The notes below the pieces were generated by a model that saw nothing but the letters and a program-made list of their open reading frames with translations, was not told where the DNA came from and ran no database searches. Source: Patescibacteria group bacterium UBA4664 (GTDB lineage Bacteria; Patescibacteriota; Saccharimonadia; CAILAD01; BJGX01). Taken from it: 39,207 bases of DNA. The stretch covers positions 1-39,207 of the forward strand of contig CALRCL010000003.1 of NCBI GenBank assembly GCA_943354575.1, in the 5' to 3' direction. The position numbers and the translations under genes were made by a program. This document shows positions 14,036 through 21,716 of the stretch, one piece after another (the stretch's first letter is position 1; every line of letters begins with the position of its first letter).

Positions 14036-14923
14036 CTAGCCTGCAAGTTTTGGCACTTTTTGACAGTGTGGACAGATGTGAGTACCCCTGCCTGCGGCGC
14101 GGATCTTGATAATTTTATGCCCGCAGTTGGGGCAAGCGCTACCCTCTTTGCGAAAAACCTGAGCAAATTTTAAGTAGCTGCCTTTGTTGCCCTTGGCATC
14201 GACGTAATTTCGGTCGCTGCTCCCGCCTAAACTAATACTGAGGCTCATGACCTCTCTTACTGCGTTAAAAAGCCTTTTGAGCTTCACAGCGCTAACATCG
14301 CCAACTTTGGTAAGGGGGTGGATTCTGGCCATAAAGAGAGACTCGTCGGCATATATGTTGCCAACCCCGGCCAGTACCGTCTGGTCTAGCAGGGCGGCCT
14401 TGATGCTAGTTTTGGAGCGCTTTTTAAGAGCCGAGCCAAATTGCTCAAAAGTATAGCTATCTTCGAGTGGTTCGGGGCCGAGCTTTTTCAAAAAAGCATT
14501 GTTTTGATACAGGCCGTCGCTTGGCTCGAGCTTGACCCAGCCAAATTTGCGCTGGTCGTTAAAAAATAGCGTGCCGCGGGTAAGCTCCATGATGACCCTT
14601 GTAGATTTGTCGGGAAGTTTATCGACCAAGCTAGCGTTAGGGTGCCCTCCCCCGAAGCCACGGCCAGATTTTGGCCGATACACCAATTGCCCAGTCATCT
14701 TGAGGTGTATCAAAATACTATAACCACTACTTAGTGGCATAATTATAAGCTTGCCGCGGCGCTGAACTGATTGGACTGTGGCACCAATCAGCTTGCTGGC
14801 CATCAGCGCCTCACTTATGGCCAAGCTCTTTGGCCAGTCACAAGTAGCTGATATTACCTTTTGCGTAGGCATAAACTCTTGTAAGCCGAATCGAACTGTC
14901 TCGACTTCAGGCAGCTCAGGCAT
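14036..14923 (-). CDS. mutM: Formamidopyrimidine-DNA glycosylase
   Basis: MutM (Fpg) removes oxidised purines such as 8-oxoguanine and nicks the strand. The mature N-terminus PELPEVETV provides the catalytic Pro2 and Glu3; the basic RRGKLIIM segment, the helix-two-turn-helix region (LAGVGNIYADESLF) and the C-terminal zinc finger C-x2-C-x16-C-x2-C with FRKEG before it and GRGTHICPHCQK within it are all intact. The length of 295 is slightly over the usual 270-290. No Shine-Dalgarno is visible; a TATAAT lies at 14963-14958, giving a leader of about 28 nt. holA follows 68 nt downstream. Confidence 0.97.
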   Translation of the reverse strand: MPELPEVETVRFGLQEFMPTQKVISATCDWPKSLAISEALMASKLIGATVQSVQRRGKLIIMPLSSGYSILIHLKMTGQLVYRPKSGRGFGGGHPNASLVDKLPDKSTRVIMELTRGTLFFNDQRKFGWVKLEPSDGLYQNNAFLKKLGPEPLEDSYTFEQFGSALKKRSKTSIKAALLDQTVLAGVGNIYADESLFMARIHPLTKVGDVSAVKLKRLFNAVREVMSLSISLGGSSDRNYVDAKGNKGSYLKFAQVFRKEGSACPNCGHKIIKIRAAGRGTHICPHCQKVPKLAG

Positions 14924-14977
14924 TTGGTGATTTCTGGTTTGAATTGTTCATTAGTCCATTATACCTGATAATTAAGC

Positions 14978-15006
14978 TTTACTTTTATACAATTTTGTTA
15001 TATTAT
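14978..15006 (+). promoter_or_regulatory. Promoter of the small 34-residue/116-residue operon
   Basis: TTTACT (14978-14983), a 17-bp spacer and TATTAT (15001-15006) form a plausible rightward sigma70 promoter, divergent from the mutM -10 box only 15 bp to the left. Transcription would start about 30 nt before the first small gene. Confidence 0.6.
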
Positions 15007-15045
15007 GTTTTATTGAAATCCGTACCTACTACCGAAAGGTGTTTG

Positions 15046-15150
15046 TTGTCCAGAGCGAGTATTCCAGAGACAATAAAAACTTTAGCAGCCGTCGCGACCA
15101 TCTGCATTGCCGCCATGGCATGCATGATTGTCGTCATTAGCCTGCCCTGA
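15046..15150 (+). CDS. Predicted 34-residue single-helix membrane peptide
   Basis: A TTG start (15046; a second TTG is one codon before) lies 6 nt after GAAAGG, the same kind of ribosome binding site used by pnp and rnj. The peptide has a short polar head (LSRASIPET) and one membrane helix (TLAAVATICIAAMACMIVVISL). It stops 16 nt before the next gene, whose Shine-Dalgarno lies in the gap. No family recognised. The longer reading with an ATG at 14944 would start before the promoter and is not preferred. Confidence 0.45.
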   Translation: MSRASIPETIKTLAAVATICIAAMACMIVVISLP

Positions 15151-15166
15151 ACCATGAGGAGCTACC

Positions 15167-15517
15167 GTGTCTTATATCAGCAGAAGCAAGCTTGAAGGCC
15201 ACGGCCTTGTCGCTAAACTCATCAGAATGACAAAACGGCTCGACCTGTATAGCTACCAGGAGCAGCAAATTGTTAATACAAAACGGTCACAAAAAATGAT
15301 TGTTCGTTTCATGCACGAACACCAAGTAATGTTTTTTGAGTTTGAGGGCTTTGGCGACCTGCTCGGTCAGGAAGCCACCCTCTACTCAGGGAATGTTGAA
15401 ATATCGAGTGGATTTATTGGAATCAATAACGATGTCTCGCTCTACTATCGATGTCCACTACCAAAAGGTGGTATCTCAGTTACCGTTGCCAATCCCAACG
15501 AGCCTAGCTTTTATTAG
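15167..15517 (+). CDS. Hypothetical soluble protein, 116 residues
   Basis: The GTG start has a good GAGGAGC ribosome binding site. The protein begins with a basic, helical segment (SRSKLEGHGLVAKLIRMTKRLDLYSYQEQQ) and continues as a predicted beta-rich domain (KMIVRFMHEHQVMFFEFEGFGDLLGQE, VEISSGFIGINNDVSLYYRCPL) without membrane helices or cysteine pairs. I recognise no family. It follows the 34-residue peptide gene, probably as one transcript, and its last five codons form the left arm of its own terminator, so the end is certain. Confidence 0.65.
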   Translation: MSYISRSKLEGHGLVAKLIRMTKRLDLYSYQEQQIVNTKRSQKMIVRFMHEHQVMFFEFEGFGDLLGQEATLYSGNVEISSGFIGINNDVSLYYRCPLPKGGISVTVANPNEPSFY

Positions 15518-15536
15518 CTAGGCTCGCTTTATTTAT
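15500..15536 (+). terminator. Terminator overlapping the end of the 116-residue gene
   Basis: A perfect 10-bp stem GAGCCTAGCT (15500-15509) / AGCTAGGCTC (15516-15525) with a TTTATT loop is followed by GCTTTATTTATT. The stop codon TAG is inside the loop and right arm. It faces the end of polA (stop at 15540), but there is no T-run in that direction. Confidence 0.85.
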
Positions 15537-15539
15537 TGG

Positions 15540-18305
15540 CTATTTGAGATCCCCCCAGCTAGAGCCTTGGCGAACTTCTGCGACAATAGGAACCTCGAAC
15601 CGATGCACCCCCTCCATAGCCTGCTTGATAATCTCGGCGATTTTATCAGCATCTGCCTTGGGACATTCGGCTATTAATTCGTCGTGAATTTGCAGTAGCA
15701 AGTTTGCTTGCTCTGGGGCCTTCTTGCCCTCATTAAAATGCTCTAGTCTGTTGGCTATGTCGACCATTGCTAGCTTCATCATATCGGCCGCTGTACCCTG
15801 GAGAGGCAGGTTGACTGCAGCTCGTTCGGCAGAGGCACGAACTATAAAATTGCTAGAGCTAACATCTGGGCATGGGCGGCGGCGTCCAAAATATGTTTCG
15901 GTGTAGCCTTCGTCATGGGCAAACTTCTTAATACTAGCGATGTATGCAGCAACGCCTTTGCGCAACCCAAAGTAGCTGTCTATAAACTCTCGGGCTTTAT
16001 CGTAATCGAAACCCGTAGCAACTGATAGCCCGTGGGGGTTCATACCGTACAGTACTCCAAAATTGATGGTCTTGGCGGCGTAGCGCATTTCTTTGGTTAC
16101 TTTTGCTGGCGCAACGCCAAACATTTCGGCAGCGGTTAGTGTGTGGATGTCAGCCCCGCTCTTAAAATCGTTGATCATTGGCTGGTCTTTAGCTAACTCG
16201 GCAGCTAGGCGCAATTCTATTTGGCTATAATCGGCCGAAACCAGCACCTTGCCTGGGCTTGCCACAAAAGCCTTTCGTATCTCTCGGCCCATCTCGCTGC
16301 GAATCGGTATATTCTGAAGGTTCGGATTAGTACTGCTGAGGCGTCCCGTCTGGGCAATAGTTTGGTTGTAGCTGGTATGGATGCGGCCGTCTGGCTTAAC
16401 TAGCTTTGGCAAAGCATCGACATAGGTACTGGCGAGTTTTGTTAGCTCTCGATACTCGAACATCATATCGACCAGCTCATGCTTGCCACGTAATTTTTCG
16501 AGCTCACTGGCAGCAGTACTAATGCCAGTCTTGGTTTTTTTAAGGCCTGCCGTTGGTATCTTGAGCTTTTCAAATAGCACAACCTGAAGCTGAGCCGGCG
16601 AGCTAATGTTGAATTCGCCGCCAGCAAGCTTCCAGATATCGGTTTGTAGCTGGCTGATTTTTGAAGCGTACTGAACCGATAGTTTATTCAAGAAATTCGA
16701 GTCTAGCTCGACCCCGCAATACTCCATATCGCCAAGCACCGCAATTAGCGGCCACTCCATTTGTTCGGCAAGTTCGGAAAGTCGCCCGATTGCCTTCAGG
16801 GCTTTTTGCAACTTCAGGTACAATCGCCAGCTAATATCGGCGTCCTCGGCGGCATACTGGCCAGCCTCTTTAATGGGAACTGCGTCAAAAGTTCGTTGGT
16901 TTTTGCCTTTTGGTCCAATCAGCTCCTCGATACCTATCATTGATATTCCGAGCTCATTATAGGCCAGCTGACTGAGGCTCTGGGCCCGGCCGATGGGGTT
17001 TATAAGATAAGCTGCGACCATCGTATCGAAAACAATCGGCCCGAGTCGCAGATCGTTAAACGGGCGCATCATAACATAATCGTATTTGATATTGTGCCCG
17101 ACCTTGCCAATTTTATCGTCTTCTAGGATAGGGCCAATCAGCTCTACAAACTTGCCGTAGTCGATTTCGGTTTTCTCGGCGTGGGCGAGCGGCACATAGT
17201 ACGCCTCGCCGGCCTTGAAGCTAAAAGATGCACCTACTAACTCGGCGTCGATTTGGTCGGTACTGGTGGTCTCGGTATCAAAAGCAAAGTCTTTTTGCTG
17301 AGACAGCAGCTTGGCTAAGTCCTGCAGCTCGGAAACTTTTGTGATGAGCTGGTACTTGGCATCTTTGAGGTGTTGGCGGTTAAACTCTGCGGCGTCATTT
17401 TTGTGTTCATCAAAGGCTTCGGTTTGGTCGTCCGTGACTTTTTTATTCGGCAGTTTGGCCAGCAGGCTCTTGAACTCGAGCTGATGAAAAAGGTCGTAGA
17501 CACTTTTCTTGTCGTACTCGTGTATAACTGCGTCTTTGAGGTCAAAATCGAGCTTCAGATCGAGCTTGATGGTCGATAACTCTTGGCTCATATAGGCACT
17601 ATCTTTACCGAGCGTCAGCTTTTTGGCTACTGCAGGCTTTATATTATTAAGGTTTTCATAAATGGTGTCTAGGTCGTGATACTCCCTAACCAGCTCGGTG
17701 GCGGTCTTGTCGCCGATACCAGAAACGCCCGGGATATTGTCGCTAGTATCGCCCTTGAGTGCCTTATATACAATAAACTCTTTGGGGTTAACGCCATACT
17801 TGTCGATGACGGCTTGGGTATCATAAATAAAGGTATCGCTAAAACCCTTGCGCATCGTAAATACCGTTGTGCCGTCACTTACCAGCTGAAGCTCATCCAT
17901 ATCGCCCGTCACTACTACGACATCGACCTGGTCCTGGTACTGTGCACTGAGTGAGCCAATGATATCGTCGGCTTCAAAGCCAGGCATCTCCAAGAGCGGA
18001 ATATTGAAGGCCGCAACCACAGCCTTGGTTGTTGGGAACTGATCGTAGAGTTCTTGATCGGCCTTTTTGCGGGTGGCCTTGTATTGGTCGTACTGGTCGT
18101 GTCGAAAAGTTTTGCCTGGCGCGTCCCAGGCCACAGCGACGTAATCTGGCTTGAGCTCACGCAACGCCAAGAGCATCATCATCGTAAAGCCATACACCGC
18201 GTTGGTCGGAGTACCATCTTTGGTCGTCAAGTGCGGAATTGCATGGTAGCCCCTATGGACTAAGGCATGGCCGTCGAATACAACTAGTTTTTTGCGTTTG
18301 TTCAT
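15540..18305 (-). CDS. polA: DNA polymerase I with active 5' and 3' exonuclease domains
   Basis: PolA fills repair gaps and removes RNA primers. The 921-residue protein has all three domains: 5' nuclease (DGHALVHR from 11, EADD 111-114, TGDMDELQLV, GIGDKTA helix-hairpin-helix), 3'-5' proofreading domain with intact Asp343/Glu345 (FAFDTETT), Asn405-x3-Asp409 (GHNIKYDY) and Tyr484-x3-Asp488 (YAAED), and the polymerase (motif A SADYSQIELRLAAEL about 690, motif B KTINFGVLYGMNPHGL, motif C QIHDELI). Many bacterial PolA proteins have lost proofreading, so the intact set is notable. No Shine-Dalgarno; a perfect TATAAT (18318-18313) lies 7 nt before the ATG, implying a leaderless mRNA. Single-gene transcript. 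Confidence 0.98.
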   Translation of the reverse strand: MNKRKKLVVFDGHALVHRGYHAIPHLTTKDGTPTNAVYGFTMMMLLALRELKPDYVAVAWDAPGKTFRHDQYDQYKATRKKADQELYDQFPTTKAVVAAFNIPLLEMPGFEADDIIGSLSAQYQDQVDVVVVTGDMDELQLVSDGTTVFTMRKGFSDTFIYDTQAVIDKYGVNPKEFIVYKALKGDTSDNIPGVSGIGDKTATELVREYHDLDTIYENLNNIKPAVAKKLTLGKDSAYMSQELSTIKLDLKLDFDLKDAVIHEYDKKSVYDLFHQLEFKSLLAKLPNKKVTDDQTEAFDEHKNDAAEFNRQHLKDAKYQLITKVSELQDLAKLLSQQKDFAFDTETTSTDQIDAELVGASFSFKAGEAYYVPLAHAEKTEIDYGKFVELIGPILEDDKIGKVGHNIKYDYVMMRPFNDLRLGPIVFDTMVAAYLINPIGRAQSLSQLAYNELGISMIGIEELIGPKGKNQRTFDAVPIKEAGQYAAEDADISWRLYLKLQKALKAIGRLSELAEQMEWPLIAVLGDMEYCGVELDSNFLNKLSVQYASKISQLQTDIWKLAGGEFNISSPAQLQVVLFEKLKIPTAGLKKTKTGISTAASELEKLRGKHELVDMMFEYRELTKLASTYVDALPKLVKPDGRIHTSYNQTIAQTGRLSSTNPNLQNIPIRSEMGREIRKAFVASPGKVLVSADYSQIELRLAAELAKDQPMINDFKSGADIHTLTAAEMFGVAPAKVTKEMRYAAKTINFGVLYGMNPHGLSVATGFDYDKAREFIDSYFGLRKGVAAYIASIKKFAHDEGYTETYFGRRRPCPDVSSSNFIVRASAERAAVNLPLQGTAADMMKLAMVDIANRLEHFNEGKKAPEQANLLLQIHDELIAECPKADADKIAEIIKQAMEGVHRFEVPIVAEVRQGSSWGDLK

Positions 18306-18312
18306 ACTTAAA

Positions 18313-18318
18313 ATTATA
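18313..18318 (-). promoter_or_regulatory. polA -10 box, leaderless spacing
   Basis: TATAAT ends 7 nt before the polA ATG, so the transcript would start at or next to the start codon. No good -35 hexamer is evident at 17 bp. Confidence 0.6.
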
Positions 18319-18375
18319 CACCTTATCTTATCAGCAAATTAGCAAAATATAACGCTGATGTGCTTTAATGTAACT

Positions 18376-18693
18376 ATGAGTGAAAAATCATTCCCACATG
18401 AAGCCGATGATTTCCCCAGGAATAGAGCTTTCTATGCAGAAAGTCTTAAGGACGATATAAAAAAAGAAACCAATCAGCACCTACCTGACCCAGGCGAAGA
18501 AACAGGTAAGCCAGGAGATTTGGGTGGTGGATACAATAGTCTAAACGAGGGCCAAATTACCCCTCCGCCAACCGTAAATCGTTACTGGCCCAACCAAGAG
18601 CAAAGAGCTGCTGGCCGAGAAGGCATCAAGAGGTCTCGTGAAGCACTCAAGCGACCTAAAGACCCTGAAGCTACTACCGAAGATCCTAGCTAA
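18376..18693 (+). CDS. Hypothetical small acidic-polar protein, 105 residues
   Basis: Reading from ATG 18376 ([16 protein letters not shown]) gives 105 residues rich in Pro, Glu, Lys, Gly and Asn, with no membrane helix, no cysteine and little predicted fold; it looks largely disordered. The segment [24 protein letters not shown] may form a helix. No family recognised. A longer reading begins at 18358 but has no better support; neither start has a Shine-Dalgarno, and a weak TAATGT lies 4 nt upstream. The 3' end overlaps the convergent rpoD stop by 8 nt. Real coding is likely but not certain. Confidence 0.5.
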   Translation: MSEKSFPHEADDFPRNRAFYAESLKDDIKKETNQHLPDPGEETGKPGDLGGGYNSLNEGQITPPPTVNRYWPNQEQRAAGREGIKRSREALKRPKDPEATTEDPS

Positions 18694-19795
18694 TGTAGTC
18701 TCTGAGTCGTTTGCTGTCTTTGTGCTTGCGCAGCTTAGTGAGGGCTTTGGCTTCGATTTGGCGGATTCGCTCTCTGGTTACACCAAACTCCTGCCCGACT
18801 TCTTCGAGTGTGTGGCTTCGGCCGTCTTCAAGACCAAAACGCATGCGCAGTATCTTTTGCTCGCGTGGCGTGAGGAGCTCGAGGGTATCGTCGATGTGCT
18901 CTTTGAGCAGCTCGTAGGTAGCGGCTTCTTCTGGGCTGACGGTATCTTCGTCTTGAATAAAGTCACCCAAACTAGAATCTTCGTCTTCACCAACTGCGGC
19001 ATCAAGGCTGGTGGTGTCTTGGGATATTTTAAGAATATGGTTTACTTTATCGACATCGATTTCCATTTCTGCAGCTAGCTCCTCTGGTAGTGGCTCGCGA
19101 CCTAGCTCTTGAGTAAGTCGACGCTGGGTACGGATAAGTTTGTTGATTGTCTCAACCATATGGACAGGAATTCTGATGACCCTGGCTTGGTCGGCGATAG
19201 CGCGGGTGATGGCTTGGCGAATCCACCAAGTAGCGTAGGTACTAAACTTAAAACCTTTGTGATAATCAAATTTTTCGACGGCTCGGAGCAGGCCTGTGTT
19301 GCCCTCTTGGATGAGGTCGAGTAGGTCTAGCCCTCGGCCAATGTATTTTTTGGCGATACTAACCACGAGACGCATATTGGCTTCAGCCAGAGCGTCCTTG
19401 GCAGCTTTATCGCCCTTTTCGATTCTTTTGGCGAGCGATACTTCTTCGTCGGCGGTGATGAGTGATATTTTGCCAATTTCGCGCAAATACAAACGCACTG
19501 AATCGTCGGCGATATCCTTGATGTTGGCTTCGCTGGTGGCGTTTTCGACATCTTCCTCTGGCTCTGTCTCCCAAAGCTTATCTTTTTGGTCGGTAACTTC
19601 AATGCCTTTATCGATGAGTTGCGAATACAAGTCGTCGAGCAAATCGACGCTGTCTTCGGCCTCGGGAATAGTGGCCTGGATTTCTTGCTGGGTCACAAAG
19701 CCCTGCTGTCGTCCTTTGACGATTAGCTTTTCAATTGCTTCACTAAAATCATTTGTTAGTTTTGGCTCAGGAGTAGATTTGGCTTTTCTAGGCAT
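18686..19795 (-). CDS. rpoD: Primary sigma factor (sigma70/RpoD)
   Basis: The housekeeping sigma factor directs RNA polymerase to TTGACA/TATAAT promoters, the type seen across this window. In 369 residues it has a region 1.1-like domain (about 10-70), region 1.2 ([16 protein letters not shown]), region 2 with [25 protein letters not shown] and the -10 reading [19 protein letters not shown], region 3 ([13 protein letters not shown]) and region 4 with [14 protein letters not shown] and the -35 reading [18 protein letters not shown]. The non-conserved insert between 1.2 and 2 is absent, as in Gram-positive SigA. It starts 7 nt after the dnaG stop, the conserved primase-sigma operon order. Confidence 0.98.
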   Translation of the reverse strand: MPRKAKSTPEPKLTNDFSEAIEKLIVKGRQQGFVTQQEIQATIPEAEDSVDLLDDLYSQLIDKGIEVTDQKDKLWETEPEEDVENATSEANIKDIADDSVRLYLREIGKISLITADEEVSLAKRIEKGDKAAKDALAEANMRLVVSIAKKYIGRGLDLLDLIQEGNTGLLRAVEKFDYHKGFKFSTYATWWIRQAITRAIADQARVIRIPVHMVETINKLIRTQRRLTQELGREPLPEELAAEMEIDVDKVNHILKISQDTTSLDAAVGEDEDSSLGDFIQDEDTVSPEEAATYELLKEHIDDTLELLTPREQKILRMRFGLEDGRSHTLEEVGQEFGVTRERIRQIEAKALTKLRKHKDSKRLRDYIS

Positions 19796-19802
19796 GTAGT
19801 TA

Positions 19803-21587
19803 TTAATCCTCGTTTAATAGTGCTTGATAATCTCTTAGTAGCTGTTTTGTTTTTTTGGTGTCTCCAGAGGCCTCGGCTTCTGATAGCTGTCGGGCCAATT
19901 GGTGTTTGGCGTTTTGTCTGTTGATTTCTTGGATCCTAGCAACCTGGGTGAAGGCTTCGAGCCTAATGTCGTGCGCCGTCAAATCGGCGTAATTTTGTTC
20001 ACCTCTTAATGAAAGAATTTTAACATAATTTTCCTCTTTAGGCAATGCCTTTAGGATCGTCGCGAACTTTGCTTTCGGTGATTTTTTGATAACCTTGAAT
20101 ATCCTACGGTGCAGCTCCGAGGACTGATCCAAATCTAGGTCGTCAAGTGATGAGATGTTTTCAGGGAAAGCCAAGCAGAGTTCTAGCAGTATTTGCTCGA
20201 GCTTTTCTTGTCGGGTCAGCTTTCGTTTTTCTGATGGGCTTTTACTTGGGTCGGCTTGCGAGTCGCTATCAGGCTGGAGCTCTGGGTTGGGCTGTGAGTA
20301 GGCCGAGGTAGCTGTCTGGGTCTTGGCTAAAACCAATTTGCTAATACTGTCTTCGGTGGTATCTAGCAATTGAGCGACTACTTTAGTGTAATGTTGGTTT
20401 TCGATATCATCATGCAAGCTCAAGAGCATCGGTGTAATAAATTTAATAAACTGCTTCTTGCCAGGCGCTGTGGTGGTGCCATATCTACTCTTAGCGATTT
20501 CTACTAGGTAGTCTGGGGCGTACTTGGCACCCTCAACCGCCTTCTGCCATTCGGACTTACCTTTTTTGAGAAGTTCATCGGGATCTTTTGCGCCCTTGAG
20601 GCTGATGATATCGATTTTGACATCCATCGTGGCTGCGATATCGATGGCCCGAAGCGTTGCAGCAATACCAGCCTCATCGCTATCGAAGCAAAAAGCAATA
20701 TTGCCAGTTAGGCGGGCTAGCTGTTTTAATTGCAGTTGAGTTAGTGCTGTGCCGCTACTCGCCACGACATTACCAAAGCCAGCATTAGACAGTGCCACAA
20801 CATCCATATTGCCCTCTACCACAACGGCCAGGTCGGCCTGCCTGATGGCTTCCTTGGCCTGAGCCAGTCCATAAATGGCCTCACTCTTGTTGTAAATGGG
20901 CGTTTGGGGGGTATTAATATATTTGGCAGTTTTTTCGTTGCCGAGTATTCTGGCGCTAAACCCCACCACCCGAGCTTGGGCATCGAAAACCGGAAACATC
21001 ACGCGGGCCCTAAAAAGATCGTAGGCACCTTTGCCCTGCTTGCCCTCGACGCATAAACCCGCGGCAATCAGGTCTTCAACCTTGAAACCTTTTTTGGTCA
21101 AATAGTTTGTAAGCGATTCCCAGCTATCAGGCGAGTAACCTAGCTTATAATTCTTGATGGTTGCCGAGCTCAATCCTCTGGTTTTAATGAAGTACTCCTT
21201 TGCCTTCTCGTTTTTAGATAAGGACAAATGAAAGTATGCCATAGCCGACTGGCAAGCATCGTAGAGCTTGGTCTTATGGCTGGCGTTGGTTTGGTTCGAT
21301 CCAGATCTGGGCGTCAGCTTGACTCCAGCTCGCTTGGCGAGCATCTCGAGGGCTTCAGGAAAACTCAAGGCCTCCATCTCCATGACAAAACTAATAACAT
21401 CGCCGCCCTTGCCCGAACTAAAGTCGTGCCAGATATTTTTGTCAGGGCTAACAATAAAGGATGGTGTTTTTTCGGTCTTAAAGGGGCTAAGGCCCTTAAA
21501 GCTCTTGCCGGTTTGCTTTAATGGCACATAGCCACTTATGACATCGACTATGTCGAGGCGCGATTTGACTTCATCTACATCATTCAT
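19803..21587 (-). CDS. dnaG: DNA primase DnaG with a zinc-ligand-free N-terminal domain
   Basis: DnaG makes RNA primers at the fork. The N-terminal CHC2 fold is clearly present ([40 protein letters not shown]) but all four zinc ligands are replaced: in E. coli they are Cys40, His43, Cys61 and Cys64; here the same spacing gives Ser34, Lys37, Asp55 and Ser58. The catalytic core is intact, with the TOPRIM motifs EGNMD (258-262) and DSDEAG (302-307) and the RNA-polymerase domain before them. The C-terminal part (about 430-594) is the poorly conserved helicase-binding region. The ATG at 21587 lies 6 nt after a TATAAT with no Shine-Dalgarno. rpoD follows directly. Confidence 0.96.
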   Translation of the reverse strand: MNDVDEVKSRLDIVDVISGYVPLKQTGKSFKGLSPFKTEKTPSFIVSPDKNIWHDFSSGKGGDVISFVMEMEALSFPEALEMLAKRAGVKLTPRSGSNQTNASHKTKLYDACQSAMAYFHLSLSKNEKAKEYFIKTRGLSSATIKNYKLGYSPDSWESLTNYLTKKGFKVEDLIAAGLCVEGKQGKGAYDLFRARVMFPVFDAQARVVGFSARILGNEKTAKYINTPQTPIYNKSEAIYGLAQAKEAIRQADLAVVVEGNMDVVALSNAGFGNVVASSGTALTQLQLKQLARLTGNIAFCFDSDEAGIAATLRAIDIAATMDVKIDIISLKGAKDPDELLKKGKSEWQKAVEGAKYAPDYLVEIAKSRYGTTTAPGKKQFIKFITPMLLSLHDDIENQHYTKVVAQLLDTTEDSISKLVLAKTQTATSAYSQPNPELQPDSDSQADPSKSPSEKRKLTRQEKLEQILLELCLAFPENISSLDDLDLDQSSELHRRIFKVIKKSPKAKFATILKALPKEENYVKILSLRGEQNYADLTAHDIRLEAFTQVARIQEINRQNAKHQLARQLSEAEASGDTKKTKQLLRDYQALLNED

Positions 21588-21593
21588 ATATCT

Positions 21594-21641
21594 ATTATAG
21601 TCTTACACCGCCGTTATAAAAGCAAACCCAATATCTGACAA
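21594..21641 (-). promoter_or_regulatory. dnaG-rpoD promoter region
   Basis: Two overlapping possibilities are seen. TTGTCA (21641-21636), 17 bp and TATAAC (21618-21613) form a promoter with a leader of about 20 nt; a perfect TATAAT (21599-21594) lies 6 nt before the dnaG ATG and would give a leaderless mRNA. The 28-bp repeat described separately covers the region between them. Confidence 0.6.
21600..21627. repeat. 28-bp repeat, copy 1 (upstream of dnaG)
   Basis: This segment matches 23697-23724 at 26 of 28 positions, in the same orientation; the 3' 17 bases as written are identical (TGCCGTTATAAAAGC in copy 2, CGCCGTTATAAAAGC here, then AAAC). Copy 1 ends 12 bp from the dnaG start. Flanking bases are unrelated, so only this block is shared. 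Confidence 0.9.
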
Positions 21642-21716
21642 TCGTACACTTGAAGGTTAATATTTATTCTATTGATGGCTACAAAATTATGAAATAATTG
21701 CAAAATAAATTGTCAA

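Noticed and set aside
14944-15150. 68-codon reading starting at ATG 14944
   Set aside because: The start lies upstream of the likely promoter; the TTG at 15046 with a GAAAGG site fits better and gives a 34-residue peptide.
17669-17954. Readings of 69-92 codons inside polA on other frames
   Set aside because: Shadows of the polA coding sequence, without their own signals.
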